NCBI GenBank assembly: GCA_016218975.1
Contig: JACRCO010000029.1
Span: 1-64,000 of the forward strand
Origin: Deltaproteobacteria bacterium
GTDB taxonomy: Bacteria; Desulfobacterota; Deferrimicrobia; Deferrimicrobiales; Deferrimicrobiaceae
Direction: 5' to 3'
DNA: 64,000 bases
Shown: positions 37,401-44,025 of the stretch, piece after piece
How positions within the stretch are numbered: the first letter of the stretch is position 1
Layout: every line of letters begins with the position of its first letter
The notes under the pieces: generated by a model
Told to the model about the DNA's origin: nothing
What the model saw: only the letters and a program-made list of their open reading frames with translations
Database searches by the model: none
Program-made: the position numbers and the translations under genes

Positions 37401-37616
37401 ACCTTCGCCGGAGCCGAGGTCCAGGACCCGCTTTCCCCGTGCGAAATCGGAAGCGAACAGGTACCGTGACAGGTGTTCGTAGGCGATTGTCGCCCAACCT
37501 TTTTCGGGGACATATCGTTCCCCGGTGAATTCCATGGCGGGGGAGCCTTTCATATCCCTTTCGGTCCGCTCTTGCGGTTCGTCGGCCGCACCTGGAATCG
37601 TCGATGGATTCGGCAT
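34401..37616 (-). CDS. Methyltransferase-GT2-GT4 trifunctional glycan enzyme
   Basis: 1071 aa with three domains in order. Residues about 28-260: class I methyltransferase (VLDLGSGEGYG at 64-74, FEVVVCFEMLEHI). Residues about 341-590: family 2 glycosyltransferase (YDLVMPNFNSKGFVEKCLDSLL, IIIVDDASTD, acidic VVNSDTEF near 426-432, and GYGEEVDWCQRAW). Residues about 616-1015: family 4 glycosyltransferase (VLHVVHSFEPKAGTELH, APSDFVKKQF, RVAFVGNMTQAKGRDVF, and EAFRAGVPVIASRAGAIEERI). The start at 37616 has GGGAG upstream; ATGs at residues 22 and 28 are alternatives. It probably builds and methylates a short sugar chain. Confidence 0.9.
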   Translation of the reverse strand: MPNPSTIPGAADEPQERTERDMKGSPAMEFTGERYVPEKGWATIAYEHLSRYLFASDFARGKRVLDLGSGEGYGAHILSKAAASVVGIDIEVEAVRHARDKYANKSGNLSYAPGSATRIPFEDGRFEVVVCFEMLEHIDEHEAMINEIRRVLCDDGILIVSTPDKKVYSDLPGYANEYHVRELYLEEFRTLLCGHFPHVAFFGQKNLTGNLIARLDEAGSQSIVIRRIRRANELNEFETVEPDPSDRMYFIAVGCRSKAVFDAFPGQLVADRDERMAMEPGEFGHRRLLEAAKEKHDIEERLKTSWSSRQQADDLARELIHEVERQHVIEQAGVEPEQHEYDLVMPNFNSKGFVEKCLDSLLRTTDHRHRIIIVDDASTDPEVGPMLRGYAERWSHIRYIRLNVNMGFPGAVNTGIAASDRDIVVVNSDTEFTPGWLARMDRCRRSDPRIHIVSPLSNNATICSVPQMNMKNLLKPGVTADDMARLVAGTSLRRYPKVPTAVGFCMLVTREVIDDVGVIDMAFGRGYGEEVDWCQRAWAMGYRSALCDDAFVFHHGEVGHSEFPEKRRLQEENEKMVGRRWPRYHESVKIYCLLNPLRYQHQRLAAQLRQRRETGKLRVLHVVHSFEPKAGTELHTRRIIEENAGRIECSVLYPRIMEPWYDALTEEEEGGVFKIKMNLNMVPIENTLKGSAVSLRSRMVERFFSETVLGSRADIVHFQHLQNFGSFQLPQIARALHRQVVMTLHDYFLLCPDWNMTLPDGPYCGKARAENEPDCIRCLASRHKAIRPDLPFDFGRFIEERNHLVREALEACDVLIAPSDFVKKQFVRAHGEEVGGKIRVIPHGTEPYPFDATYKPGKRLRVAFVGNMTQAKGRDVFFEVARRLRNRPIRFRVHGGTPSGTNATSRKNLEFMGTYERTDLPRLLQEADVVVIPPVWHETYCYTVDEAFRAGVPVIASRAGAIEERIRDGETGILVEMNDADGLEAAILKVESRREILATFRKNISKLRLKTDRANMAEYASLYESLRGAKLYRGDLIAERMKANRTNSVPRQVTMEEYCLRHKMKNPLAEP

Positions 37617-37622
37617 TGTCGG

Positions 37623-38678
37623 CTACGCTCCCGTACCGGGAAGCAGCTGCCCCATCCTCGAAATTCTCTCCTGCATCGTTGTCAGCATTTTCAGCCACAC
37701 GATGTTGTAATACTCGGCGTTCGAGAAATCGGTGTTTTTTCCCTGTTCGAAGCGCTGCCACAGGTCCAGCACGGTCTGCGTGATGCCGCGGGGAGGAGTG
37801 TAACCGAAGGTTTCACGAAACCGGTTCCCCGACACTTGATAGCTGCGTGTAGGAACCCCGTCCATGTACCGGACGTCCACTTCGATCTGCTTTTTGTCTC
37901 TCAGCACGTACTTGATCCAGTGGGCGAGCTCCAGAACCCGATAATTCTTGTGAAGCACGTTGAACGCTTTCCCGCGCACTATGCCTTCGGGCAATTCCAA
38001 TGCGTTGATGTACGCTTCCGCGGCATCGTTGATGTCGAGCAGCGGACGCCACATTTCCCCGCCACCGAAAACGATCAGTCGCCCGGTCTCCCAGGCGGTT
38101 TTAGAGAAGGTGTTGACCACCAGGTCGTACCGCATGCGGGGAGAGAAGCCGAAGACGGTCCCCTTTCTGAGCGCCACCGGGCAGAATTCCGGGCCCGCGA
38201 GATCGCGAAGGAGTTCCTCGGCGAGTTTCTTGGAAACGGAGTAAGGGGCCGTCGGGCTGATTTCGGATTCCTCGTTCAGCATTCCGTCATAAGGGTTGAG
38301 GCTGTAATAGATGGAACAACTCGACGCGAGAACGAAACGCCGGACGCCTCGGCGAATGCAACCCTCGGCCACGTTTCGGGTTCCTTCGACGTTGATAAGG
38401 CGGCAGGCGTCGGGCGCGAATTCCGCGGTAGGGTCGTTGCTCAACGCCGCCAGGTGGATAACCTTGTCGATATCTTCCAGCACCCCGTCGTCGAAATCGC
38501 CGACGTCACCCTGGACGATCTCGACGTCTTTCGCCACGGCATCGAGGCCGTCTGCGCCGAAAAGGAGTTTGTCGAATACGCGTACCTTGTATCCCCGTTT
38601 CAGCAACAGCGGGACAAGCGTGCATCCGATGTAGCCGGCACCGCCCGTAACAAGGACGAACCTTCCGTTCCTGCTCAT
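37623..38678 (-). CDS. NAD-dependent nucleotide-sugar epimerase/dehydratase (extended SDR)
   Basis: 351 aa. The Rossmann motif GGAGYIG is near residues 12-18, with the catalytic motif YSVSK (Y..K) and the serine stretch LASSCSIYY upstream of it. Extended SDRs of this kind convert nucleotide-activated sugars; the exact substrate cannot be told. A strong RBS (AGGAGGGG) precedes the ATG. It lies 12 bases after the rfbD-like gene and 6 before the methyltransferase-glycosyltransferase gene. Confidence 0.9.
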   Translation of the reverse strand: MSRNGRFVLVTGGAGYIGCTLVPLLLKRGYKVRVFDKLLFGADGLDAVAKDVEIVQGDVGDFDDGVLEDIDKVIHLAALSNDPTAEFAPDACRLINVEGTRNVAEGCIRRGVRRFVLASSCSIYYSLNPYDGMLNEESEISPTAPYSVSKKLAEELLRDLAGPEFCPVALRKGTVFGFSPRMRYDLVVNTFSKTAWETGRLIVFGGGEMWRPLLDINDAAEAYINALELPEGIVRGKAFNVLHKNYRVLELAHWIKYVLRDKKQIEVDVRYMDGVPTRSYQVSGNRFRETFGYTPPRGITQTVLDLWQRFEQGKNTDFSNAEYYNIVWLKMLTTMQERISRMGQLLPGTGA

Positions 38679-38690
38679 GAACCCCTCCTG

Positions 38691-39554
38691 TCAGTCACGT
38701 CGTCGCATGTAATCTTCGATGGCTTCCTTCAACGGCCGCATTACGGAACGGCCGCTCTTCCCGATTTTCCGGATCGCGAGACGCGAGTCCGCCGGCCGGC
38801 GGAAAAGCGCGGGGGAAGCGCCGCTCGAAACGGGAGTCACCTTGACCTCCTCGAGGCCGGCGGCGGAGAAGATCATTCGTGCGAACTCCATCCACGAACA
38901 ACCCGGGGGAGAGACCACGTGGTATACGCCGGGCGCCGGGGGATCGGTTGACAAGGTCGCAAGCTGGCGGGCCAGGTCCTTCGAATAGGTCGGGCAGCAG
39001 AACACATCGGAGACGACGTCCACTTTTCCTCGCGTGCGCCCAAGATGAAGCATGGTTTCGACGAAGTTCCGGCCGCCCGGTTTCGCCCGGCACGGGTTGC
39101 TCCCGAACAGGCCCGTCGTTCGCAGGATGTACGTCTGTTCCCACTCGGCCAGCGCCAGATATTCGCCCGCCAGTTTCGTGGCGCCGTATATCATCATCGG
39201 CCCGGTCAGGTCGTCTTCCTCGTACGGTTCCCCCTTGCGTCCGTCGAACACATAATCGGTGCTGATATGGAAAAAACCGGCCCCGTTCGCCCGGCAGGCG
39301 CGGGCGACGTAACGGGGGCCCAGCGTGTTGACCTCGAAGGCCGTGTGCGGGCGCTTTTCGCAAGTGGGCACGTCATGGAACGCCGACAGGTTTATAACGA
39401 CGTCGGGTTTGATCCGGGAGATTCTTTCGCTCACCCGGGTTTCGTCGGTGATATCGAGATCGGCGTGAGGAGGCGCGTCAGCGACGAGGGGGCCGAGCTC
39501 GGCCAAGACATCTTTGCCAAGCTGTCCCTCGGCTCCGATGACAAGGACGCGCAT
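38691..39554 (-). CDS. dTDP-4-dehydrorhamnose reductase-like protein (RfbD family)
   Basis: 287 aa NAD(P)-dependent sugar reductase. N-terminal MRVLVIGAEGQLGKDV (GxxGQLG is typical for RfbD), then PDVVINLSAFHDVPTCE, HISTDYVFDGRKGEPYEEDD and the catalytic YGATK..GE. It probably reduces a 4-keto-deoxysugar nucleotide. No rfbA or rfbB is present in the window, so the exact product is open. It sits 3 bases after the rfbC-like gene. Confidence 0.9.
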   Translation of the reverse strand: MRVLVIGAEGQLGKDVLAELGPLVADAPPHADLDITDETRVSERISRIKPDVVINLSAFHDVPTCEKRPHTAFEVNTLGPRYVARACRANGAGFFHISTDYVFDGRKGEPYEEDDLTGPMMIYGATKLAGEYLALAEWEQTYILRTTGLFGSNPCRAKPGGRNFVETMLHLGRTRGKVDVVSDVFCCPTYSKDLARQLATLSTDPPAPGVYHVVSPPGCSWMEFARMIFSAAGLEEVKVTPVSSGASPALFRRPADSRLAIRKIGKSGRSVMRPLKEAIEDYMRRRD

Positions 39555-39557
39555 CGA

Positions 39558-40148
39558 CTATATCCGCTCGGTCCGGAAGACGTCGGACAAGGGATCGGAA
39601 AGCCATTCATCGAGTGTTTTCGCTCTCTGGTCCCTTTCGGATACGATCGGGTCCGATACGGGCCACTCGATTCCTATTCGAGGATCGTTCCAGAGGACGT
39701 TCGATTCCGTGTTGCCGTTATACGTGCCGGTGCATAGATACTGGACTTCGGCGAAGTCCGATGTGACGGCGAAGCCGCGGGCGCATCCGGCGGGCGCCCA
39801 GAACAGGACCGGTTCTTGATAGTGGAGTTCACGTCCCACCCACTTGCCCAGCGTGGGAGAATCCTTTCTGATATCCACCGCCACGAGGAAGGCCGATCCG
39901 GCGGTCACGCGCATGAGTTTGCCCATCGGAGGGTCCCATTGGAAATGAAGACCGCGCACCACGTTTTTCACCGACCCCGAATGATTGAGCTGGACAAATC
40001 GGGTCGGCAGTTTTTCCGCCGCCCAGACGTCCTCCCGGAAGGATTCGAGGAAAAATCCACGCGAATCGCGAAATAGCTCCGGATGGACGAAAAAGACGCC
40101 CTCGATATCGGTCGACTCGACGCGGATTTTCACCTGGTTCTCCTCCAT
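39558..40148 (-). CDS. dTDP-4-dehydrorhamnose 3,5-epimerase-like protein (RfbC family)
   Basis: 196 aa cupin-type epimerase. Family marks: DSRGFFLESFRED, RFVQLNHSGSVKNVVRGLHFQ (catalytic H in RGLHFQ), and a later FWAPAGCARGFAVTSDFAEVQYLCT. The ATG at 40148 is chosen because a TTG at 40181 lies inside the sigma-54-type promoter. It is the first gene of the six-gene minus-strand operon. Confidence 0.9.
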   Translation of the reverse strand: MEENQVKIRVESTDIEGVFFVHPELFRDSRGFFLESFREDVWAAEKLPTRFVQLNHSGSVKNVVRGLHFQWDPPMGKLMRVTAGSAFLVAVDIRKDSPTLGKWVGRELHYQEPVLFWAPAGCARGFAVTSDFAEVQYLCTGTYNGNTESNVLWNDPRIGIEWPVSDPIVSERDQRAKTLDEWLSDPLSDVFRTERI

Positions 40149-40180
40149 ATCGTTGCCGTACCACGGACAATCATCTTGCA

Positions 40181-40196
40181 AGCAAGGTGCATGCCT
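40181..40196 (-). promoter_or_regulatory. Candidate sigma-54 promoter of the minus-strand modification operon
   Basis: Read on the minus strand: AGGCATGCACCTTGCT, with GG (plus 40194-40195) and GC (plus 40182-40183) exactly ten bases apart; it matches the TGGCA-N6-TTGCT form with one mismatch. Transcription would start near 40170, about 22 bases before the rfbC-like ATG. Confidence 0.65.
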
Positions 40197-40258
40197 ATCG
40201 CTAATCCCTTATTATTCGACCGGTTACAGTGTAATAGTATGACAAGAAGATTTCCTGG

Positions 40259-40276
40259 ACGTCAGTATGTTGACGT
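40259..40276. promoter_or_regulatory. Inverted repeat between divergent promoters, possible operator
   Basis: ACGTCA, six bases, TGACGT: a perfect 6+6 palindrome placed between the divergent sigma-54 promoter (40181-40196) and the fliC sigma-28 promoter (40321-40347). It could be a regulator or activator site. Nothing else recognisable, and no gene, lies in 40197-40320. Confidence 0.3.
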
Positions 40277-40320
40277 TCGGAATGGCAGGCGGACGGGGGA
40301 CTGCCGACGATCGCCATAAC

Positions 40321-40347
40321 TAAAGGTTGCCGGTGTTCGACCGATAA
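40321..40347 (+). promoter_or_regulatory. Sigma-28 promoter of flagellin gene fliC
   Basis: TAAA (40321-40324), 15-base spacer, ACCGATAA (40340-40347): 11 of 12 consensus positions. The start of transcription is expected near 40354, giving an unusually long leader of roughly 158 bases before fliC that is rich in GGA triplets. Confidence 0.8.
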
Positions 40348-40471
40348 CTGTTACAGGGGTCGAGCGAGGAAACGGCTGGAAAGGAGGGTGCGGAAACCAC
40401 GCCGGTTTGGCAGCCGGCAAAACAGCCGAATATCGCGCCGGTCGAAACGGCCGCGGCCTCGAAAAATAAAC

Positions 40472-40511
40472 CGGGCAAGGATGCCCGAACTCATTTCATG
40501 GAGGAAATGAC
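40472..40511 (+). promoter_or_regulatory. Tandem CsrA-binding hairpins in the fliC mRNA leader
   Basis: Hairpin 1: stem CGGGC/GCCCG (40472-40476, 40483-40487) with hexaloop AAGGAT. Hairpin 2: stem TCATTTC/GAAATGA (40491-40497, 40504-40510) with hexaloop ATGGAG. Both loops fit the CsrA target ANGGA; the second contains the fliC ribosome binding site GGAGG and ends one base before the ATG. The GGA triplets are 21 bases apart, suitable for one CsrA dimer. csrA-fliW lie at 25768-26379. Confidence 0.8.
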
Positions 40512-41348
40512 ATGGCTCTTGTAATCAACACGAATATCGCGTCCTTGAGCGCCCAGAAAAACCTCGTAGCAAACACCTCGCTGCTTTCAACCTCAGTCCA
40601 GCGGCTTTCGTCCGGCCTCCGGATCAACAGCGCCAAGGACGACGCCTCCGGCCTGGCGGTGTCGGAAAAGTTGCGCGCGCAGGTCAAGAGCATCTCGGTA
40701 GCGATCAGGAATTCCCAGGACGGCGTTTCCCTGGCGCAGACGACTGAAGGCGGGCTCGTGGAAATCGGAAACATCCTTTCCCGTATGCGCGAGCTTGCAG
40801 AGCAGGCTGCGAACGGCACCGTCCAGGACCGTACGGCACTCGACAACGAATACACCCAGATGATCCAGGAAATCGACCGGATCGCGTTGACCACCGAGTT
40901 CAACGGCGTGAAACTCCTGAACGGGGATTCCAGCGCCACCGGCGTGAGCTTGCAGGTCGGGTTCCAGAACAGCGCAAACGACCGGATCGCGTTCTTCTCG
41001 GGGATCGGCGTGACGGGTTCGTCGACCCTCGGCCTGACGGGCACGTTCGGGAATATTTCGATCGTGGGCAACGCGCAATCCGCGCTGGCGCAGATCGACT
41101 CCGCCATCAACACCGTGGCCACGCGGCGCGGCACACTCGGCGCCGTAATGAACCGGCTCGAATCGACGATCGCGAACCTGCGCGTCGCGGCGGAGAACCT
41201 CGGAGCCGCGGAATCGGCGATCCGGGATGCCGACTTCGCATTCGAGACGTCACAGTTCACGAGGAACCAGATCCTCGTCCAGGCGGCCACCGCGATGGTC
41301 GCACAGGCCAACGTGTTGCCGCAGGCGGCTCTTCAACTCTTGAAGTAA
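40512..41348 (+). CDS. fliC: Flagellin FliC (compact)
   Basis: 278 aa filament subunit. N-terminal D0/D1 (ALVINTNIASLSAQKNL, VQRLSSGLRINSAKDDASGLAVSEKLRAQ, about residues 1-150) and C-terminal D1/D0 (LAQIDSAINTVATRRGTLGAVMNRLESTI to NVLPQAALQLLK, about 195-278) are complete, with only about 45 residues between, so the outer D2/D3 domains are missing. Residues about 140-190 are Ser/Thr/Gly-rich and could carry O-glycans. It has its own sigma-28 promoter and CsrA-type leader. Confidence 0.96.
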   Translation: MALVINTNIASLSAQKNLVANTSLLSTSVQRLSSGLRINSAKDDASGLAVSEKLRAQVKSISVAIRNSQDGVSLAQTTEGGLVEIGNILSRMRELAEQAANGTVQDRTALDNEYTQMIQEIDRIALTTEFNGVKLLNGDSSATGVSLQVGFQNSANDRIAFFSGIGVTGSSTLGLTGTFGNISIVGNAQSALAQIDSAINTVATRRGTLGAVMNRLESTIANLRVAAENLGAAESAIRDADFAFETSQFTRNQILVQAATAMVAQANVLPQAALQLLK

Positions 41349-41363
41349 ACGTAAGGTTAAACG

Positions 41364-41389
41364 GGGGAGGGGGTAAAAGCCCCCTCCCC
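41364..41389 (+). terminator. GC-rich hairpin after fliC, partial terminator
   Basis: A ten-base-pair stem GGGGAGGGGG / CCCCCTCCCC around a six-base loop, 15 bases after the fliC stop. No T run follows, so it may stabilise the 3' end of fliC mRNA or reduce read-through to flaG rather than stop it. Confidence 0.55.
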
Positions 41390-41409
41390 GCAAGATTCAG
41401 GGAATCGTT

Positions 41410-41790
41410 ATGGACGTGAAAAACGACATCGGATCGCCGATATCGACGCCGGGAAATCCGGGAGGAGTCGCCCCCCCCGCCCCCGCCCGGGAAGACCATG
41501 CTCCGTCTCCCGCCTTGAAAGAGGCGGCGAAAGAAGCTCCGGAAGAAGGCGAGGTCAGGAAGATCGTGCGGGAGGCCCTGAAAATCAATCCTCTTCCGGA
41601 ACGGGAGCTTCGCATCGAGATCGCGAGCGACGTGAACATGGTAGTAGTCAAAGTCGTGGACAAGGAGAGCGGCGAAGTGGTTCGACAGATCCCGTTTGCC
41701 GAGACAGTCGCGAGCGCAAAGCGCATCAAGGAACGGTTGGATCAGATGGCCCGCGAGCAGCGCGGCCTCGCCGTGGATCGGGAGGTATAG
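41410..41790 (+). CDS. flaG: FlaG-family protein
   Basis: 126 aa. A Pro/Ala-rich N-terminus is followed by the conserved FlaG half (NPLPERELRIEIASDVNMVVVKVVDKESGEVVRQIPFAETVASAKRIKERLDQM). FlaG is found next to fliD in many bacteria and influences filament length; its mechanism is not settled. RBS CAGGGAATC. Its stop directly abuts the fliD GTG. Confidence 0.9.
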   Translation: MDVKNDIGSPISTPGNPGGVAPPAPAREDHAPSPALKEAAKEAPEEGEVRKIVREALKINPLPERELRIEIASDVNMVVVKVVDKESGEVVRQIPFAETVASAKRIKERLDQMAREQRGLAVDREV

Positions 41791-43125
41791 GTGGCCACGT
41801 TTTCGGTCGGCGGACTGTCGTCCGGGATCGACTACAACTCCATGATCGAACAGATCATGAAGCTCGAGCGGCAGCCGATCACTCGTCTGGAATCCAAGAA
41901 GGCGGATTATAACAAGAAGATCAGCGTCTACGGTGAGCTCTCCTCCAAGCTGGCCGCGCTGAAGACCGCCGCGAACGCGCTGAGGACCGCGTCGAGTTTC
42001 TATGCGAAGAACGCCTCGTCGAGCGACGATGCCGTTTTCACTTCCACGGCCGCCAGTTCCGCCGCCGTGGGCAATTATTCGATCAGTGTGACCACTCTCG
42101 CGCAGGCTCACCGGATCGCTTCCTCCCCCGTTGCGGCGGAGACGACCGTCGTCAGCTCCGCCACCGGTAATTTCAGTTTCACGGTCGGTGGAGGGGCGGC
42201 CACGACCGTCGTGGTTTCAACGGAAACGACCCTTGAAAATCTGCGGGATGCCATAAATGCGGAGGACGGTGACGCGGAGGCGAGCATCATTTACGACGGG
42301 AGCGGGTACCGGCTCGTCCTGACGAGCAAGGAATCGGGGGCATCCAACGGCATCGTCGTCACCGAGAACGTCAGTACGCTCGGGCTGCCGAGCGGGCCCG
42401 TGTCCGGCGGGACGACGCTGCAGGCGGCCCAGGACGCCGCATTCAGCATCGACACGTTTTCCATGACGCGGAGCTCCAACACGGTCGAGGACGCGATCGC
42501 CGGCGTCACGATCTCACTGAAAAAGGGAGGGACCGCCACCCTGTCGGTGACGAACGATACCGACGTCATACGGGAAAAGATCGACGCGCTGGTCGCCGCC
42601 TACAACGACGTCGTCTCACTCGTATCCACCAACGCCTATTACGACACGAATACGCGGAAAGGCGGTTCCCTCACAGGGGAATCGACTGCGCGTGACATCG
42701 TAACCGGCCTGCAAAGGATCGTGGGGACCCGCGTGTCCGGGCTTCCGGAGGGCTTGCGGGTGCTGGCGCAGATCGGCATCGAAACCGGCACGGACGGGAA
42801 GCTGACAGTCGACTCCACCGTGCTGAACGACAAGCTGACGACGGAACTGGCCGGGGTTTCGGACCTGTTCAACGCCGACGGCGGGCTGGCGGCCGAAATC
42901 TACGACTACGCGGACGAGGTGACGGATACGATCACCGGATCCATCACTTACCGAACCAAAGGTCTCGGCACGCTTGTGACCGGGATTTCGGACGACATTC
43001 TGGAGATAGAAGCCCGCCTGACAAAGGAAGAGGAAGAATTGAGGGCACGCTTCGCGAGGCTTGAAGCGCTCCTAAGCACGCTCACCTCGCAGACGGCGTT
43101 TCTCAGCAGTCTGTCCGTCGAATAG
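41791..43125 (+). CDS. fliD: Filament cap protein FliD (HAP2)
   Basis: 444 aa, starting at GTG immediately after flaG with RBS GGAGGT. The N-terminal FSVGGLSSGIDYNSMIEQIMKLERQPITRLESKKADYNKKISVYGELSSKL and the C-terminal YNDVVSLVSTNAYYD..KGGSLTGESTARDIVTGLQRIV .. LARFARLEALLSTLTSQTAFLSSL are typical. The middle part is Ser/Thr/Val-rich. It catalyses flagellin folding at the filament tip. Confidence 0.95.
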   Translation: MATFSVGGLSSGIDYNSMIEQIMKLERQPITRLESKKADYNKKISVYGELSSKLAALKTAANALRTASSFYAKNASSSDDAVFTSTAASSAAVGNYSISVTTLAQAHRIASSPVAAETTVVSSATGNFSFTVGGGAATTVVVSTETTLENLRDAINAEDGDAEASIIYDGSGYRLVLTSKESGASNGIVVTENVSTLGLPSGPVSGGTTLQAAQDAAFSIDTFSMTRSSNTVEDAIAGVTISLKKGGTATLSVTNDTDVIREKIDALVAAYNDVVSLVSTNAYYDTNTRKGGSLTGESTARDIVTGLQRIVGTRVSGLPEGLRVLAQIGIETGTDGKLTVDSTVLNDKLTTELAGVSDLFNADGGLAAEIYDYADEVTDTITGSITYRTKGLGTLVTGISDDILEIEARLTKEEEELRARFARLEALLSTLTSQTAFLSSLSVE

Positions 43126-43179
43126 CGGCGGAAGAATCAAAACGTTTATAGCAGGATAAAAGGGGGAAGGGAGAGAGAC

Positions 43180-43605
43180 ATGCAGCAGTACGATGCCTAC
43201 CGGAAGGCGACGATCGACACTTCGGACAACGTGAGGGTCGTTTCCCTTCTCTTCGACGGTGCGATGAATTTCCTGAAAATCGCGCGGATGAAAATGGAGG
43301 AGCGCGACATTCCGGGCAAGGGCATTTATATAGGGAAGGCAACCGCGATTGTCGGCGAACTGGCAAGTTCGCTGAACATGGAAGAAGGCGGAGAGATCGC
43401 CAGGAACCTCCGCCGTCTCTACGACTTCATACTCGACCGCCTTCTCCAGGCCAATCTGAAGAACGACGCGGCTGCGCTCGGCGAAGCCATAAATATTCTG
43501 GAGGTCCTCCGTGGTGCCTGGAAAGAGATGGAACGGATCCAGGTCGCGGCGCATGCGCCTCCTCCGAACAGGGCACGCCAGGCCGGAATGGCCGTCCAGG
43601 CATGA
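43180..43605 (+). CDS. fliS: Flagellin export chaperone FliS
   Basis: 141 aa helical chaperone. Family pattern: YRKATIDTSDNVRVVSLLFDGAMNFLKIARMKMEERDIPGKGIYIGKATAIVGELASSLNMEEGGEIARNLRRLYDFILDRLLQAN. It binds the C-terminal helix of flagellin. RBS AAGGGAG. Overlaps the next gene by 4 bases. Confidence 0.95.
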   Translation: MQQYDAYRKATIDTSDNVRVVSLLFDGAMNFLKIARMKMEERDIPGKGIYIGKATAIVGELASSLNMEEGGEIARNLRRLYDFILDRLLQANLKNDAAALGEAINILEVLRGAWKEMERIQVAAHAPPPNRARQAGMAVQA

Positions 43606-43997
43606 ACCGCGGCACGGACACTCTTCTTGCGGATCTCCTCGAATTGGCGAGGGCGCAACGGGCCGCCCTCGGGGAGGGGAAGCTCGAAGAGGCGATGGAA
43701 TTGGCCGAGGAACGGCGAGTGATCGTCGAGGGGATTTCCATCTTCGAAAGGGGGTCCCCCGTCCGTCCGGCTGCCGGAAAAATGGCTGTTGGAAGCGCCG
43801 GTGGCCGTGTGTGTTCGCGCGAAAACCGGCGCAAGGCCATCGGGGAAATCCTGTCGGTGGACAGGGATATTTCCGAGGCGATCCGGGCTGCGATGTCGGA
43901 TACTGCCGCGAAGCTGGACGGGATCGACAAATTAAAGCGATATTTCAGGAACACCGCCGCCCGCGGAACGGCGGGGAAAATCTCCGTCACGGCCTGA
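43602..43997 (+). CDS. FliT-like flagellar chaperone
   Basis: 131 aa helical protein overlapping fliS by 4 bases. The first helices (LLADLLELARAQRAALGEGKLEEAMELAEERRVIVEGI) and the last (SEAIRAAMSDTAAKLDGIDKLKRYFRNTA) resemble FliT/FlgN-type chaperones. FliT usually follows fliS and serves FliD. The identity is mainly positional. Confidence 0.65.
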   Translation: MNRGTDTLLADLLELARAQRAALGEGKLEEAMELAEERRVIVEGISIFERGSPVRPAAGKMAVGSAGGRVCSRENRRKAIGEILSVDRDISEAIRAAMSDTAAKLDGIDKLKRYFRNTAARGTAGKISVTA

Positions 43998-44025
43998 AAT
44001 CGGAGTGCTCATATCCGGTTTCCCT

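Noticed and set aside
40149-40181. TTG start adding 11 residues to the rfbC-like protein
   Set aside because: It overlaps the -12 box of the promoter, so it would not be in the mRNA; the added residues are not conserved in the family.
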